64,000 nt of DNA from Pseudomaricurvus hydrocarbonicus. Its GTDB lineage: Bacteria > Pseudomonadota > Gammaproteobacteria > Pseudomonadales > Cellvibrionaceae. The DNA is taken from NCBI RefSeq assembly GCF_011602365.1, contig NZ_JAAONZ010000014.1, positions 99,672-163,671 of the forward strand. The letters run 5' to 3'. Positions within the stretch are counted from its first letter, which is position 1. Each line of letters starts with the position of its first letter. The notes beneath the pieces were generated by a model. It made no database searches. It was not told the origin of the DNA and saw only the letters and a list, made by a program, of their open reading frames with translations. The position numbers were made by a program, and so were the translations under genes. Positions 9,330-18,230 of this stretch are shown here, piece by piece.

Positions 9330-9381
9330 AAACTAGAAACTAGAAACTAGAAACTAGGAGCTAGGAGCTAGGAGCTAGGAG
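9326..9381. repeat. heptanucleotide array A, 4x CTAGAAA plus 4x CTAGGAG
   Basis: Eight perfect 7-base units: CTAGAAA at 9326-9353 and CTAGGAG at 9354-9381. The stop codon of the DUF4124 gene (9327-9329) is the first TAG. The array fills the gap between two convergent genes. Because 7 is not a multiple of 3, consecutive TAGs fall in all three frames, and because CTAG is palindromic they do so on both strands. Confidence 0.95.
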
Positions 9382-9388
9382 CGGAGAT

Positions 9389-10027
9389 TTAAGTCGGCAG
9401 GCCGGTAATGGCTCTCAGGCAAAACTGTTTCAGGGCACTCAGCAAGGCTTGTTCTTCACGTTCGTTCAGCGGGTGCTGCTGATCTCTGCCGAGCGGGGCA
9501 ATCAGGGTTTCCGCCAGGACCCCGACCAGCGCGGAGGCACTGACCTCCACGGACTGCTCCGGAAATTCTTTGCTCTTGATCCCTTCCCTGATGAGTTCGG
9601 CGTAGATATCGGCGTAGGCCTGGCGGTAGTTCAGCCGCTCAGCATCAACTTGTGGGTCAACCGGCTCGGCGATGAGTGCATACGCCAAACGCTTGGCTTT
9701 CACGGCTCGCTCGGTAAAGGTGGTGATGGCGTTGACGAGGCGCTGGCGGCAGGACACGGCTTCGCTGTCAGCGTTCGGGAAAGCGGTCTCCCTGACGTTA
9801 TTGACCTCCTTTTCGGTGGCGCTTTTAAAGACCGCCGTGCACAAATCGGATTTGGAATTGAAATATTTGTACACAGTGCCGGTGGCGACGTTGGCGGATT
9901 TGGCCAGTGCGCTGATGGTCAGGCCCTGAAAGCCATGTTGAGTGACCAGAGTCAGCGCGCTTTTCAGCAGCAGCTGTTTCTGGGCTGCGCGGCGGGCTTC
10001 CGTTTTTGCGGTAGGGCGGTAGGGCAT
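9389..10027 (-). CDS. TetR/AcrR family transcriptional regulator
   Basis: A 212-residue repressor-type protein. The N-terminal helix-turn-helix is clear (GFQGLTISALAKSANVATGTVYKYFNSKSDL split over about 33-64), followed by an all-helical ligand-binding domain with no recognisable signature. It is divergent from the AidB-like acyl-CoA dehydrogenase gene, with two 16-base palindromes between them. Local autoregulation and control of the dehydrogenase by an acyl-CoA or related ligand is the simplest reading. The ligand itself is not deducible. Confidence 0.85.
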   Translation of the reverse strand: MPYRPTAKTEARRAAQKQLLLKSALTLVTQHGFQGLTISALAKSANVATGTVYKYFNSKSDLCTAVFKSATEKEVNNVRETAFPNADSEAVSCRQRLVNAITTFTERAVKAKRLAYALIAEPVDPQVDAERLNYRQAYADIYAELIREGIKSKEFPEQSVEVSASALVGVLAETLIAPLGRDQQHPLNEREEQALLSALKQFCLRAITGLPT

Positions 10028-10143
10028 GGTGACCTGTTTCTAACCAGTGGTTTGAGGGGTGCGCTTTCAATTTTGACAGTTTTAACACTGACACTCTCAA
10101 GGCTGGGCTATTCTAACGGGTGTGCCGGCTGTTGACTATAGGT

Positions 10144-10200
10144 GTGAACCGTGATTCACTTTATTAATCTGTGAACTCGGATTCACTTTATTGGTGTGAA
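10144..10200. promoter_or_regulatory. tandem palindromes, probable TetR operators
   Basis: GTGAACCGTGATTCAC (10144-10159) and GTGAACTCGGATTCAC (10171-10186) share GTGAA/TTCAC arms and a following CTTTATT. Their centres are 27 bases apart. A third half site GTGAA begins at 10196. They sit between the divergent TetR and acyl-CoA dehydrogenase genes. Confidence 0.65.
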
Positions 10201-10320
10201 TTGATCCCTGCCTTGAAAGAGCCTTCTAAAAAGCTTGGCTTTCGAGCAGTCGCTCAACCACCGTCGACCAAAGGCTGGCAGGCGAAAAGTCTTCCTGCCA
10301 GCTTGCCTGTGAGGTGTAGC

Positions 10321-12009
10321 ATGACTCATTCAGCTGATTTTACTCCAAGTACCCGCTATTGGGCCGAAACCCACAAGGTTGAAAACCAGCCGCCCGCCCT
10401 GGAAAACTACAACGCCTTCACCAGCGATGCGGCCTTGCAGCAGAGCTTGATGGCTCAGGGGGGGGAGTGGGCCAGGGCCGATCTGGAGCATTTTGGCGCG
10501 CTCACCGGATCCGCGGAGGTGATTGAGTGGGGGTACCAGGCCAATGAAAACAAGCCGGTTCTGCACACTCATAACCGCCATGGGGCCCGAGTGGATGAGG
10601 TGAAGTTTCACCCGGCCTATCACCAGTTGATGAACCTGTCGATTAAAGAGGGGATTCACGCTTTGCACTGGACGGAGAACCGACCGGCGGGCCATGTGGT
10701 GCGGGCGGCCAAATACTATTTGATGAATCAGGTTGAGGCGGGCCACGGTTGCCCTGTGACGATGACGTCTGCGGCCATTCCGGCACTGCGGCATCAACCG
10801 GATTTGTATCAGCAGTGGGCGCCTAAAATTCTCTCTTCGGAATACGATCCCCGCAATGTGCCTCATGAGCAAAAGGCCGGGGTCACTATAGGTATGGCTA
10901 TGACGGAAAAGCAGGGTGGCTCTGATGTGCGTACCAACAGCACGCGTGCTTATCCCGTTGCCGAGGGTGGACCTGGGCAGGCTTATGAATTGGTCGGACA
11001 CAAGTATTTTGTCTCGGCGCCCATGTGTGATGCGTTTCTGGTGCTGGCGCAAACAGAATCCGGGGTTTCGTGTTTTCTGGTGCCACGCTGGCGCCCGGAC
11101 GGGACGAAAAATCCGCTGCAGATTCAAAAGCTGAAGAACAAAATGGGAAATGTCTCCAATGCCTCGAGCGAAACGGAATTGCGGGGAGCTCTGGGTTGGA
11201 TGGTCGGAGAGGAGGGGCGTGGAGTGCCAACCATTATTGATATGGTCGCCATGACCCGCTTTGATTGCATGATCGGTTCTGCTGCGGGTATGCGCCAGGC
11301 GGTTGCGCAGATCACCCATCACTGCTCTCAAAGAATGGCATTCGGCAAGCTGCTGACCGAGCAGCCGTTAATGCAGAATGTGTTGGCGGATTTGATCATT
11401 GAGCAGGAGGCGGCCCTGGCGCTGACCATGCGTATCGGTCGCGCGCTGGACCGCAGTGAACACGATGAACAGGAAAAGCAGTTGGTGCGTATGGGGACGG
11501 CTGTGGGGAAATACTGGATATGCAAGCGCGCACCGGGACACGCCTATGAAGCAATGGAGTGCATTGGCGGTATGGGGGTGATGGAAGACGGCATGATGCC
11601 GCGCTTGTACCGTGAGGCGCCCATCAACACCATTTGGGAAGGCAGTGGCAATGTCCAGTGTCTTGATATGCTGCGGGCAATGGCTAAAAGCCCAGGCTCT
11701 CTTTCCGCGTTTATGGCCGAAATTAGTAAAGCCAGTGGGCTGCACCCCAACATGGATCAGGCGATCGTTGATTTGGCCAAAGAGTTTGAGGTGACCGACA
11801 ACATGGAATATCGAGCTCGTGCGGTGGTGGAAAAAATGGCACTGGCGATTGAGGCATCTTCGCTGTTGCAATTTGGTGATGGCATCGTGGCGGACGCGTT
11901 CTGTCGGTCGCGGTTAGGCAGCAGTAATTCGGGTTGGGTGTACGGTACTCTGCCTGAAGGCATTGATTGTAAAGCGATTATACAGCGGGCAACGCCCTCT
12001 CTGGACTGA
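10321..12009 (+). CDS. AidB-like acyl-CoA dehydrogenase
   Basis: A 562-residue flavoprotein of the acyl-CoA dehydrogenase superfamily that is recognisably AidB-like along its length: the stretches GMAMTEKQGGSDVR, LVGHKYFVSAPMCDAFLVLAQT, MTRFDCMIGSAAGMRQA and APINTIWEGSGNVQCLDMLR all have E. coli AidB counterparts. AidB binds FAD and DNA and belongs to the alkylation-damage response; many relatives act in branched-chain or fatty acid oxidation. The start is the ATG at 10321, preceded by GAGGTG; upstream codons in the same frame overlap the operator region. The divergent TetR gene suggests metabolite control rather than Ada control. Confidence 0.85.
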   Translation: MTHSADFTPSTRYWAETHKVENQPPALENYNAFTSDAALQQSLMAQGGEWARADLEHFGALTGSAEVIEWGYQANENKPVLHTHNRHGARVDEVKFHPAYHQLMNLSIKEGIHALHWTENRPAGHVVRAAKYYLMNQVEAGHGCPVTMTSAAIPALRHQPDLYQQWAPKILSSEYDPRNVPHEQKAGVTIGMAMTEKQGGSDVRTNSTRAYPVAEGGPGQAYELVGHKYFVSAPMCDAFLVLAQTESGVSCFLVPRWRPDGTKNPLQIQKLKNKMGNVSNASSETELRGALGWMVGEEGRGVPTIIDMVAMTRFDCMIGSAAGMRQAVAQITHHCSQRMAFGKLLTEQPLMQNVLADLIIEQEAALALTMRIGRALDRSEHDEQEKQLVRMGTAVGKYWICKRAPGHAYEAMECIGGMGVMEDGMMPRLYREAPINTIWEGSGNVQCLDMLRAMAKSPGSLSAFMAEISKASGLHPNMDQAIVDLAKEFEVTDNMEYRARAVVEKMALAIEASSLLQFGDGIVADAFCRSRLGSSNSGWVYGTLPEGIDCKAIIQRATPSLD

Positions 12010-12065
12010 ATCCGGAGATGACTGAAAGTCACTGGGGGAGGACGGGCGAGGGGAGAACGGGGGAC

Positions 12066-12099
12066 AGATAGACTGGCCGTTGCACTGACCAGTCTATCT
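12066..12099. terminator. inverted repeat between convergent genes
   Basis: A perfect 11-base stem AGATAGACTGG / CCAGTCTATCT with a 12-base loop lies between the acyl-CoA dehydrogenase and RNase II stops. It has no T-run on either side, so it may be a weak bidirectional terminator or an RNA-protecting hairpin. Confidence 0.5.
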
Positions 12100-12119
12100 G
12101 TTGGGCTTACTTTTGGGGC

Positions 12120-14078
12120 TTAGACCAAATTGAAGTTGATGCGCTTTTTGTCCAAATCCACACGGCTGACCTGAACCTGCAGCGGTTGATCCAGAAGGAA
12201 GCTCTGCTCTTCGCCGCAGAGGCTCATGCGGTCGGGGTCAAATTTAAAGGCTTTCGGATTCAGTTTCACGAAGCCGTTTACGCCCCATTCGTCCAGCTTT
12301 ACCGTGATTCCCTGTGAGGTTACCCGAAAGACTTTGGCATCCAGTGTTTTGCCCTGCTGTTGTTCCATGAATAGGCAGATGAGCCATTGCTCCAGGTCGC
12401 GGCTGGCGCTGCGGGTGGTGCCGATACTTTTTTGCATCTCAGCCAGAGCTTCCACGGAGGGGCCCTGAAGGCTTTTCTGCTCCAGGATGGCCCGTATTGC
12501 CCGGTGGTTGAAGAAGTCATTGTAGCGACGAATGGGGGACGTCACCGTGGCGTAGTGTTCCATAGCCAACCCCAAGTGGGGTGAGGCATCAGTCGTCAAT
12601 ACACCGGCTTGTAACATCAGCCTGAAAGCCGCCAGCTGGGAGGCTGCTTCCGGGTTGCCGTGCAGGCTGTGAATTAATTGCCGATAACCGTCCAGGGTTT
12701 CCAGGTCCAACTCGGCCAAGTCGGGAAAATCTTCGGCGACAACTTTTTTAATGCTCTCCAGTCGCTCAGCGCGAAAACCTTTGTGGGATGAGAAGATACC
12801 GCTGTGACTGCCAGTGTTGAGGTTGTGTCGTGCAAACAGATCGCCCGCCGATCGGTTGGTGGCCAGCATGGCTTCCTGGACGATTTGTTGGGCCAGATTG
12901 TGGCTCTGGCGCCTGATGTCGGCAATGTGCATCTTTTCGTTCAAAACGAGGTCGAAATCATCTCGCTCTTCCATCAGCAGCATGTTGTCGCGACGGTAGT
13001 TGTTGAGTGCCTGACTGCAGGCGAGCAGGGTCTTCAACAGATCGTGACAGTCTGTCGGGACGGCTTCTTGCTGCTCCTGTTCCAACAGAGCCGCAACATT
13101 GTCATAGCTCAATTTGTGGGCGGAGCGGATGATGCTGAATTCAAAGTCGGCCTGCTCTATTTCACCGCTGTGATTTATCTGCATCTGGCACAGCAGGGCT
13201 GGACGGTCTTCACCGGGAACCAAAGAGTAAGTATGGTTGGATAGGGTTTCCGGCAACATGGTAATGGCCCGGCCGGGAAGGTAGGCGGTATTGGCACGCT
13301 GCATGGCGGTTTTGTCGAGTGCCGAGTTGGGGGCAATCGACGCGGTAGGATCGGCAATGGCGACCTTTAACAGCCAGCCTGAGTCCGTCGTCTCAATAGA
13401 CAGGGCGTCGTCCATGTCTTTGGTCGATTCGGAATCAATAGTGACAAACAGCGAGTCCTGCAGCTTGGTGCGCGCGTCGTAATCTGGCAATTCTGTCAGA
13501 GCCAGGGAGCTGATGGCGTCAACCTGGGTTTGTTCCTCTTTACGCCATTGGGTCGGCAAATTGTGTTTTTGACTGATGAACGCGTGCTCAATACCGACGT
13601 CTCCGGGCTTGCCGAGGATGTCTGTGACTTTGGCCTGGCCCTTGCCATCCTCGAAGGGGTGGCGTACCAGGCGGCAGACCAGGAAATCACCTTCCTGGGC
13701 TTTACCGCGGGCTTTGGGCGGGATGAAAACCCAGCGATTCAGCTGTGGCATGTCCACAGACACAAAATGCCCCTTGCCGCGCACCACGTACTGGCCGACC
13801 AGGGTTTTGGTGGTGGAGCTGATCAATTTATCCAGTTCGGCATCAACTTTGTTGCTTTCGGGGTTCTCGGCCTTTTCCGTCACACTGACCTCAACCCGGT
13901 CACCGGGCAGGACGCGGGCCATCTCATCCGGGGCTAAAAAGGCTTCGCGGCCATCCTCCAGAACCACAAACCCAAAGCGTCCCTGGCTGCCGCGTACGGT
14001 GCCTTGGAACAGGTTTTTATCGGAACGGATGGTTTGTTTCAGTTGGTTCAGTTGGTTTAGAGCATTGAGATCAAGCAT
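12120..14078 (-). CDS. rnb: exoribonuclease II
   Basis: A 652-residue RNase II/R family 3'-5' exoribonuclease that degrades single-stranded mRNA to short oligonucleotides. The N-terminal cold-shock-type domains (GRFGFVVLEDGREAFLAP) precede the RNB catalytic domain, whose acidic metal-binding cluster is visible (TIDSESTKDMDDALSI). A C-terminal S1 domain ends the protein (AKVFRVTSQGITVKL). Length matches RNase II (about 640) rather than RNase R (over 700). The ATG has no clear Shine-Dalgarno. Confidence 0.93.
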   Translation of the reverse strand: MLDLNALNQLNQLKQTIRSDKNLFQGTVRGSQGRFGFVVLEDGREAFLAPDEMARVLPGDRVEVSVTEKAENPESNKVDAELDKLISSTTKTLVGQYVVRGKGHFVSVDMPQLNRWVFIPPKARGKAQEGDFLVCRLVRHPFEDGKGQAKVTDILGKPGDVGIEHAFISQKHNLPTQWRKEEQTQVDAISSLALTELPDYDARTKLQDSLFVTIDSESTKDMDDALSIETTDSGWLLKVAIADPTASIAPNSALDKTAMQRANTAYLPGRAITMLPETLSNHTYSLVPGEDRPALLCQMQINHSGEIEQADFEFSIIRSAHKLSYDNVAALLEQEQQEAVPTDCHDLLKTLLACSQALNNYRRDNMLLMEERDDFDLVLNEKMHIADIRRQSHNLAQQIVQEAMLATNRSAGDLFARHNLNTGSHSGIFSSHKGFRAERLESIKKVVAEDFPDLAELDLETLDGYRQLIHSLHGNPEAASQLAAFRLMLQAGVLTTDASPHLGLAMEHYATVTSPIRRYNDFFNHRAIRAILEQKSLQGPSVEALAEMQKSIGTTRSASRDLEQWLICLFMEQQQGKTLDAKVFRVTSQGITVKLDEWGVNGFVKLNPKAFKFDPDRMSLCGEEQSFLLDQPLQVQVSRVDLDKKRINFNLV

Positions 14079-14287
14079 GTGAGGGCAGCATCTTGTTGGA
14101 TACGTGAAGAAAGCTCGCCGGAAGGCGGTTCGTTAAGGCGGCAATAATAGCAAATTCGACCCGCAGATAAAGCGACACTTTGGCTTTGTGGCCGCATTAA
14201 TAAATTCTTGGCAGGGAAATCCGGTATAATTGGATTTATTTTTCAGCCAGACAAGTTTTATGCTTCACGATTGGAGTCGCAGGGTTT

Positions 14288-14605
14288 ATGAAAATTCAGT
14301 CGGCCATTGAGGCCAAGTTAGAGCAACGTTTTTCCCCCCAATATCTGGAGGTGGTAAATGAGAGTCATATGCATAGCGTACCGCCGGACTCAGAGTCCCA
14401 CTTTAAGGTGGTTTTGGTGTGTGAGGGATTTGACGGGGTGCGTCAGGTTCAGCGTCATCAACAGGTGTATAAGGTGCTGAGCGACGAAATGGATGGCGAG
14501 GTCCACGCTTTGGCGCTGCACACCTACAGCCCGCAGGAGTGGCAGAAGACGGGGTTGGCCCCTGAGTCACCGCAGTGTCTGGGTGGGTCCAAGGCTGATC
14601 GCTGA
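14288..14605 (+). CDS. bolA: BolA family protein
   Basis: A 105-residue BolA protein, a partner of monothiol glutaredoxins in iron-sulfur cluster handling and a morphology and stress regulator. The family core is visible: an N-terminal helix (IQSAIEAKLEQRF), the conserved ESHMHS segment, FKVVLVCEGFDG and the HALALHTYSPQEW strand-helix. AGGG precedes the ATG. An exact TATAAT at 14225-14230 is a likely -10 element but has no good -35. IbaG is the other family option; the C-terminal ALALHTYSPQEW favours BolA. Confidence 0.9.
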   Translation: MKIQSAIEAKLEQRFSPQYLEVVNESHMHSVPPDSESHFKVVLVCEGFDGVRQVQRHQQVYKVLSDEMDGEVHALALHTYSPQEWQKTGLAPESPQCLGGSKADR

Positions 14606-14773
14606 GTTGTAAGTGTGAAGGGGCGCTCTGACGGGATACCCTGCCTGAGCCTTAAAATTTGATGTGTTCAAAAAAACACCAGTTCGCTACAATGGCGCCC
14701 GCCTGGGCCGTGTACAAGTTGAGCCTGTTGCCGCCATTTTTTAGTTTTTCAGAAGTTGAGTCAGTTAACCGTT

Positions 14774-15712
14774 ATGAGCCAGTTTGTTATTGCCGCCCTG
14801 TATAAATTTGTTGCCCTGCCAGATTACAAGGATTTACGTGACCCCTTGCTGGAACATTGTTTGGCTGCGGGAGTTAAAGGTACGTTACTGCTTGCCTGCG
14901 AGGGAGTAAACGGCACCATTGCCGGTACTCGGGAAGGCATTGACAGTGTGTTGAGTTACCTGAAAGCGGATGAGCGCCTGGTTGACCTAAGCCATAAAGA
15001 GTCCCTGGATGCGGAAATGCCGTTTTACCGCATGAAGGTCAAGCTTAAAAAAGAGATCGTTACTATGGGGGTGGAGGGGATTGACCCCCGTCAGGTCGTT
15101 GGTACCTATGTGGCCCCTAAAGACTGGAATGCACTGATCTCAGACCCGGACGTGGTTGTGGTTGATACTCGCAATGATTACGAGTACGAACTGGGCAGTT
15201 TTAAAGGGGCATTAAACCCTAACACCAAGTCATTCCGGGAATTCCCCCAATATGTTGCTGACAATATGGATCCCGGCAAACATAAGAAGGTGGCTATGTT
15301 TTGTACTGGTGGAATTCGCTGTGAAAAGTCGACTGCTTACATGAAAGAGCAGGGCTTTGAAGAGGTCTATCATTTACACGGCGGTATTTTACAGTATCTC
15401 GAAGATGTGCCCGAGCAGGAGAGTCTTTGGGATGGTGAGTGTTATGTGTTTGATAACCGGGTAAGTGTTGACCACAACCTGAACCCGGGCACTTATGATC
15501 TGTGTCACGGATGCCGGGAGCCGATCACTGCCGACGATAAAAAGTCTGAAAAGTTTATTGAGGGTGTGGCTTGTCCTCGGTGCTATGACACGCAGACCCC
15601 AGATCAGCGAGCCCGCTTTATGGAGCGGCAAAAGCAGATGGAGCTGGCCCGTAAGCGAAATGAAATTCACATGGGCGCTTTACCGCCAGAGAGGCAGTTG
15701 CAGGCGAAGTAG
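14774..15712 (+). CDS. trhO: tRNA U34 hydroxylase TrhO (rhodanese family)
   Basis: A 312-residue member of the YceA/TrhO family, which hydroxylates U34 of some tRNAs on the way to 5-carboxymethoxyuridine or methoxyuridine. An N-terminal acylphosphatase-like domain ([22 protein letters not shown]) precedes a rhodanese domain with active-site cysteine in [11 protein letters not shown] and a C-terminal Cys pair region (CHGCREP, CPRCYD). The ATG was chosen over a TTG 18 bases upstream because close relatives begin [11 protein letters not shown]. No good Shine-Dalgarno is visible for either start. Confidence 0.9.
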   Translation: MSQFVIAALYKFVALPDYKDLRDPLLEHCLAAGVKGTLLLACEGVNGTIAGTREGIDSVLSYLKADERLVDLSHKESLDAEMPFYRMKVKLKKEIVTMGVEGIDPRQVVGTYVAPKDWNALISDPDVVVVDTRNDYEYELGSFKGALNPNTKSFREFPQYVADNMDPGKHKKVAMFCTGGIRCEKSTAYMKEQGFEEVYHLHGGILQYLEDVPEQESLWDGECYVFDNRVSVDHNLNPGTYDLCHGCREPITADDKKSEKFIEGVACPRCYDTQTPDQRARFMERQKQMELARKRNEIHMGALPPERQLQAK

Positions 15713-15891
15713 GGGGGAAGGCATACAGGGTTGTATTAAAAGTGATCAGCCGGCGATCCTCTTACCGCTAATTGAATTCACAAAACCGCAGTTTATGTTG
15801 GTTTACTTGTGGTTTTAGGACGGTCGTACTGTACTCTTTTATGGCTTGTATGGTCTAATTCCTTATGTGCAAATGATGTAGAAGACATGTA

Positions 15892-16200
15892 ATGAATTTT
15901 GAAGATTGGACCGTTGACTTAAAGAGTTTAACAGCCACACATTCCTGTGGATTCCGTATAGAAATCGAAGGTAATCCTAAAGACCCCAGTGCCGTACACC
16001 CAGGGAAATTCCCCCAAGGGCTAACCAGCATCGAGCAGGTGAGGCTGGTCCGTACCGGTGTGGAGGCGATCGTTGCCGAAGCCAAAAAAGGGCGTACTGC
16101 CAAGCCGGTTGTTAAAAAACCAGCTTATGTCTCTCCAGCCAACAAGCCTAAAAGAGCGACCCTGTCGCTCAACCGCAAGTCTTCAACAGAAACCTCGTAA
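15892..16200 (+). CDS. conserved hypothetical protein
   Basis: A 102-residue protein with no domain I recognise. The N-terminal half (WTVDLKSLTATHSCGFRIEIEG...DPSAVHPGKFP) looks like a small globular unit; the C-terminal third is Lys/Pro/Ser-rich and probably disordered. It has no signal peptide or membrane segment. A strong terminator follows at 16263-16291, so it is expressed as its own unit or at the end of the trhO transcript. The reading frame is convincing from composition and isolation; the function is unknown. Confidence 0.65.
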   Translation: MNFEDWTVDLKSLTATHSCGFRIEIEGNPKDPSAVHPGKFPQGLTSIEQVRLVRTGVEAIVAEAKKGRTAKPVVKKPAYVSPANKPKRATLSLNRKSSTETS

Positions 16201-16262
16201 ATCACTAGGGGCTGCTGGGCTTGTTGTGCAAAGCCTGTAGCGACGAGACTCGTGTAAGCAAC

Positions 16263-16291
16263 AAAAAAGGCGCTTATAGCGCCTTTTTTTT
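16263..16291. terminator. bidirectional intrinsic terminator
   Basis: AAAAAAGGCGC / GCGCCTTTTTTTT with a short loop. It serves the plus-strand hypothetical gene and, through its A-run, also the convergent minus-strand gene ending at 16327. Confidence 0.85.
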
Positions 16292-16326
16292 GTTCAGCAG
16301 ATGTTGCTGATCTCTGAGTGTCCTTC

Positions 16327-16818
16327 CTATCGATAAACGACCTGTCCTTTCATCAATAGCATGGTCTGGTGGTTATCAACCAATTTAAACAACTGGTCAA
16401 ATTTCTCGGCCGCGACATCGGTAGGGCTGCCACCGTTTTCAACGGAATAGGTGACGCCGTTGACTAAAGAATTCAACTCTGAAGCCACCGAATCGATTGC
16501 GGAAAAGACACTCTCAGTGGTTTTCTTGTCCAGGAAAAGTCTTTGTTTGCCCGTCTTGCTCAAATACTGATCACACTCCAGCATCCAGTCCTGGCGTTGT
16601 TCGAGGAATTTCCGAATGTTGTTCATGCCGCCACGATGTTGGCTGGTCAGTTGTTTATCACGATACCGTTGCAGACTTTTAATGGAGCTGGTCATAAAGT
16701 CCAGTTTGATGCCTTGACAGTATTTTTCAGAAAGGTAGCTGGGGAATTCATCGTCGGCAAAGACGCCGTTAACAACAAATAGAGTGGTAAGTAGGACAAA
16801 GCTGACTTTCAATTTCAT
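16327..16818 (-). CDS. secreted hypothetical protein
   Basis: A 163-residue protein with a signal peptide (MKLKVSFVLLTTLFVVNGVFA, cleavage after about residue 21). The mature part is mostly helical with two cysteines (YCQGIKLDF and LECDQYL) that could form a disulfide. I recognise no family. Upstream lies a perfect CRP/Vfr-type palindrome whose spacing to a plausible -10 (TAAAGT on the minus strand, 16875-16870) fits a class II activated promoter. It is therefore likely a cAMP-dependent periplasmic or secreted protein of unknown role. Confidence 0.65.
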   Translation of the reverse strand: MKLKVSFVLLTTLFVVNGVFADDEFPSYLSEKYCQGIKLDFMTSSIKSLQRYRDKQLTSQHRGGMNNIRKFLEQRQDWMLECDQYLSKTGKQRLFLDKKTTESVFSAIDSVASELNSLVNGVTYSVENGGSPTDVAAEKFDQLFKLVDNHQTMLLMKGQVVYR

Positions 16819-16895
16819 TATTAGGCCGCCTGGTTTTTAGTTTTGATTCTTAGTGCCGAGCTGCTTAGAACTTTAACGACATTTTAAGGTACAAC

Positions 16896-16911
16896 TGTGA
16901 TATATGTCACA
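16896..16911 (-). promoter_or_regulatory. CRP/Vfr-type binding site
   Basis: TGTGATATATGTCACA is a perfect TGTGA-N6-TCACA palindrome. Its centre (16903.5) is 41 bases from the start predicted by the -10 TAAAGT at 16875-16870 on the minus strand, facing the secreted hypothetical gene. Confidence 0.6.
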
Positions 16912-16954
16912 GAAGGTGTTGGTGTCAAGAAGAAATGGGCGACAGCTCACTCTA

Positions 16955-16989
16955 TGGCCTTTTTTGACCTTTATTTGGCCTTTTTTGAC
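16955..16989. repeat. 14-base direct repeat spaced by two helical turns
   Basis: TGGCCTTTTTTGAC occurs at 16955-16968 and again at 16976-16989, exactly 21 bases apart. It lies in the 497-base gap between the secreted protein and rdgC. No promoter is obvious beside it. Confidence 0.6.
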
Positions 16990-17246
16990 GGGACTTTACC
17001 GAGGATTTACGCCATTTCCCAAGCATTAATAAATGAGGTTTATAGGCTGATTAAGGTCTTGATTTAATGGCCAGGCGTTTGCTCTTTGGTGGGACCAGGC
17101 CAAAATGGTCTTGCTAGCACGCGAGTTTCAAAAGGGGTTTTATAGGAGATTCTTTTTGAATGGAACGTGGTTAACCAGGTGGGAAGTAACGACTTTGTTG
17201 GGCAAAGCCCTGCAGTCGTGGGCGGACTGCTGTGCGTGTCTGCATT

Positions 17247-17290
17247 CCCCCTCTTTTTCACATCGGGACGTTGTGTGAAAAAGGGAGGGG
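17247..17290. terminator. long inverted repeat after rdgC
   Basis: CCCCCTCTTTTTCACA (17247-17262) pairs with TGTGAAAAAGGGAGGGG (17274-17290) with one bulged base. It lies 25 bases past the rdgC stop and probably ends that transcript, although no clear T-run follows. The rest of 17000-17240 shows nothing convincing. Confidence 0.5.
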
Positions 17291-17315
17291 CAGTTTGAGG
17301 TTGTTGTCTTAAAGC

Positions 17316-18230
17316 TTAAATTGGGTCTTGGCGGCGATCTCCGAAGTGCCCCAGAAGTGCCGGTATAAAACGTTGAAGGGTCCCCGTCATCAGTGCGAAG
17401 TCAGCATCAAATTGTGCCGCTTTATCGCCGTCCGCGCTGTCCCGTGCTTCGCTGACCAGCTCTTCACCAAATTTCATTCTTTTAATCGACAGATCATCGG
17501 CCAGCATGTATTGCAGGCTCTCGTCCCAGTTAAGAGCGAGCTTTACGGCTTGTTTGCCGGCATTCAGGTGGGGCTCGATTTCCTTGCCCAGCAGCTCCTG
17601 TTTTTTGCAGCGCACGATGCTGCCTTCTTCCCGCTGTTCTCGCAATTCACACTCGTCTCCCAGCTCCAGATCTTCAGGCAATGGCTCTCCGCGAAGCCAG
17701 CTGGTCATAACAACCGCTGGGGATTCAGTAACCTGGACCGGGACCACAGGCAAACTGCCCAGGGTTTCTCGCAGCAATTTCATCCACTCTTCAGCTTTGC
17801 CGTAAGAACCGCTATCGATACAGAGCCAGCCGTTTTTGATGTCAATGTAGCCAAACGTTCGATGAGATTTGGTAAAGGCCTGTGGTAGGCAGTCAAAAAT
17901 GATTTCTTCTTTGAGGGTTTCTTTTTCTTTGCGATAGACCCGGCGGTCTTCTTTGGCTTCAATGGCCTTGACCTTGTCATCCAGTTTTTCGCGAATCACC
18001 GCAGCGGGTAAAACCTTTTCTTCTTTGCGAGTACAGAGCATCAGGCAGCCATTGGCGCTGTGATAGAGCTCTTCACTGGTTTCGCCCATGGGGCTGACCC
18101 AACCGTAGCGGCTGGTCTCCTGACGTCCGCAAGGGACAAACGCCTGAGTTTGTAACAATTCGGCCAGTTGCTCAGTTTCGGTTTCGAAAGGACTGGTAAA
18201 GCGATAAAGCAAAAGATTTTTAAACCACAT
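17316..18230 (-). CDS. rdgC: recombination-associated protein RdgC
   Basis: A 304-residue RdgC protein, the expected length. RdgC forms ring-shaped dimers on double-stranded DNA and restrains RecA-dependent recombination. Recognisable family segments are the N-terminal MWFKNLLLYRF, the FVPCGRQETSRYGWVSPMG stretch, LPAAVIREKLDDKV and the C-terminal KRMKFGEELVSEARD. It stands alone on the minus strand, with 267 bases to the next gene. The assignment is firm. Confidence 0.96.
   Translation of the reverse strand: MWFKNLLLYRFTSPFETETEQLAELLQTQAFVPCGRQETSRYGWVSPMGETSEELYHSANGCLMLCTRKEEKVLPAAVIREKLDDKVKAIEAKEDRRVYRKEKETLKEEIIFDCLPQAFTKSHRTFGYIDIKNGWLCIDSGSYGKAEEWMKLLRETLGSLPVVPVQVTESPAVVMTSWLRGEPLPEDLELGDECELREQREEGSIVRCKKQELLGKEIEPHLNAGKQAVKLALNWDESLQYMLADDLSIKRMKFGEELVSEARDSADGDKAAQFDADFALMTGTLQRFIPALLGHFGDRRQDPI

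Noticed and set aside
10330..11331. 333-residue minus-strand frame within the acyl-CoA dehydrogenase gene
   Set aside because: It lies wholly antisense to a gene with clear family motifs and is rich in Arg, His and Pro, as shadow frames are.
17064..17261. 65-residue minus-strand frame after rdgC
   Set aside because: No ribosome-binding site, unlikely composition, and it overlaps the start of the rdgC terminator hairpin.
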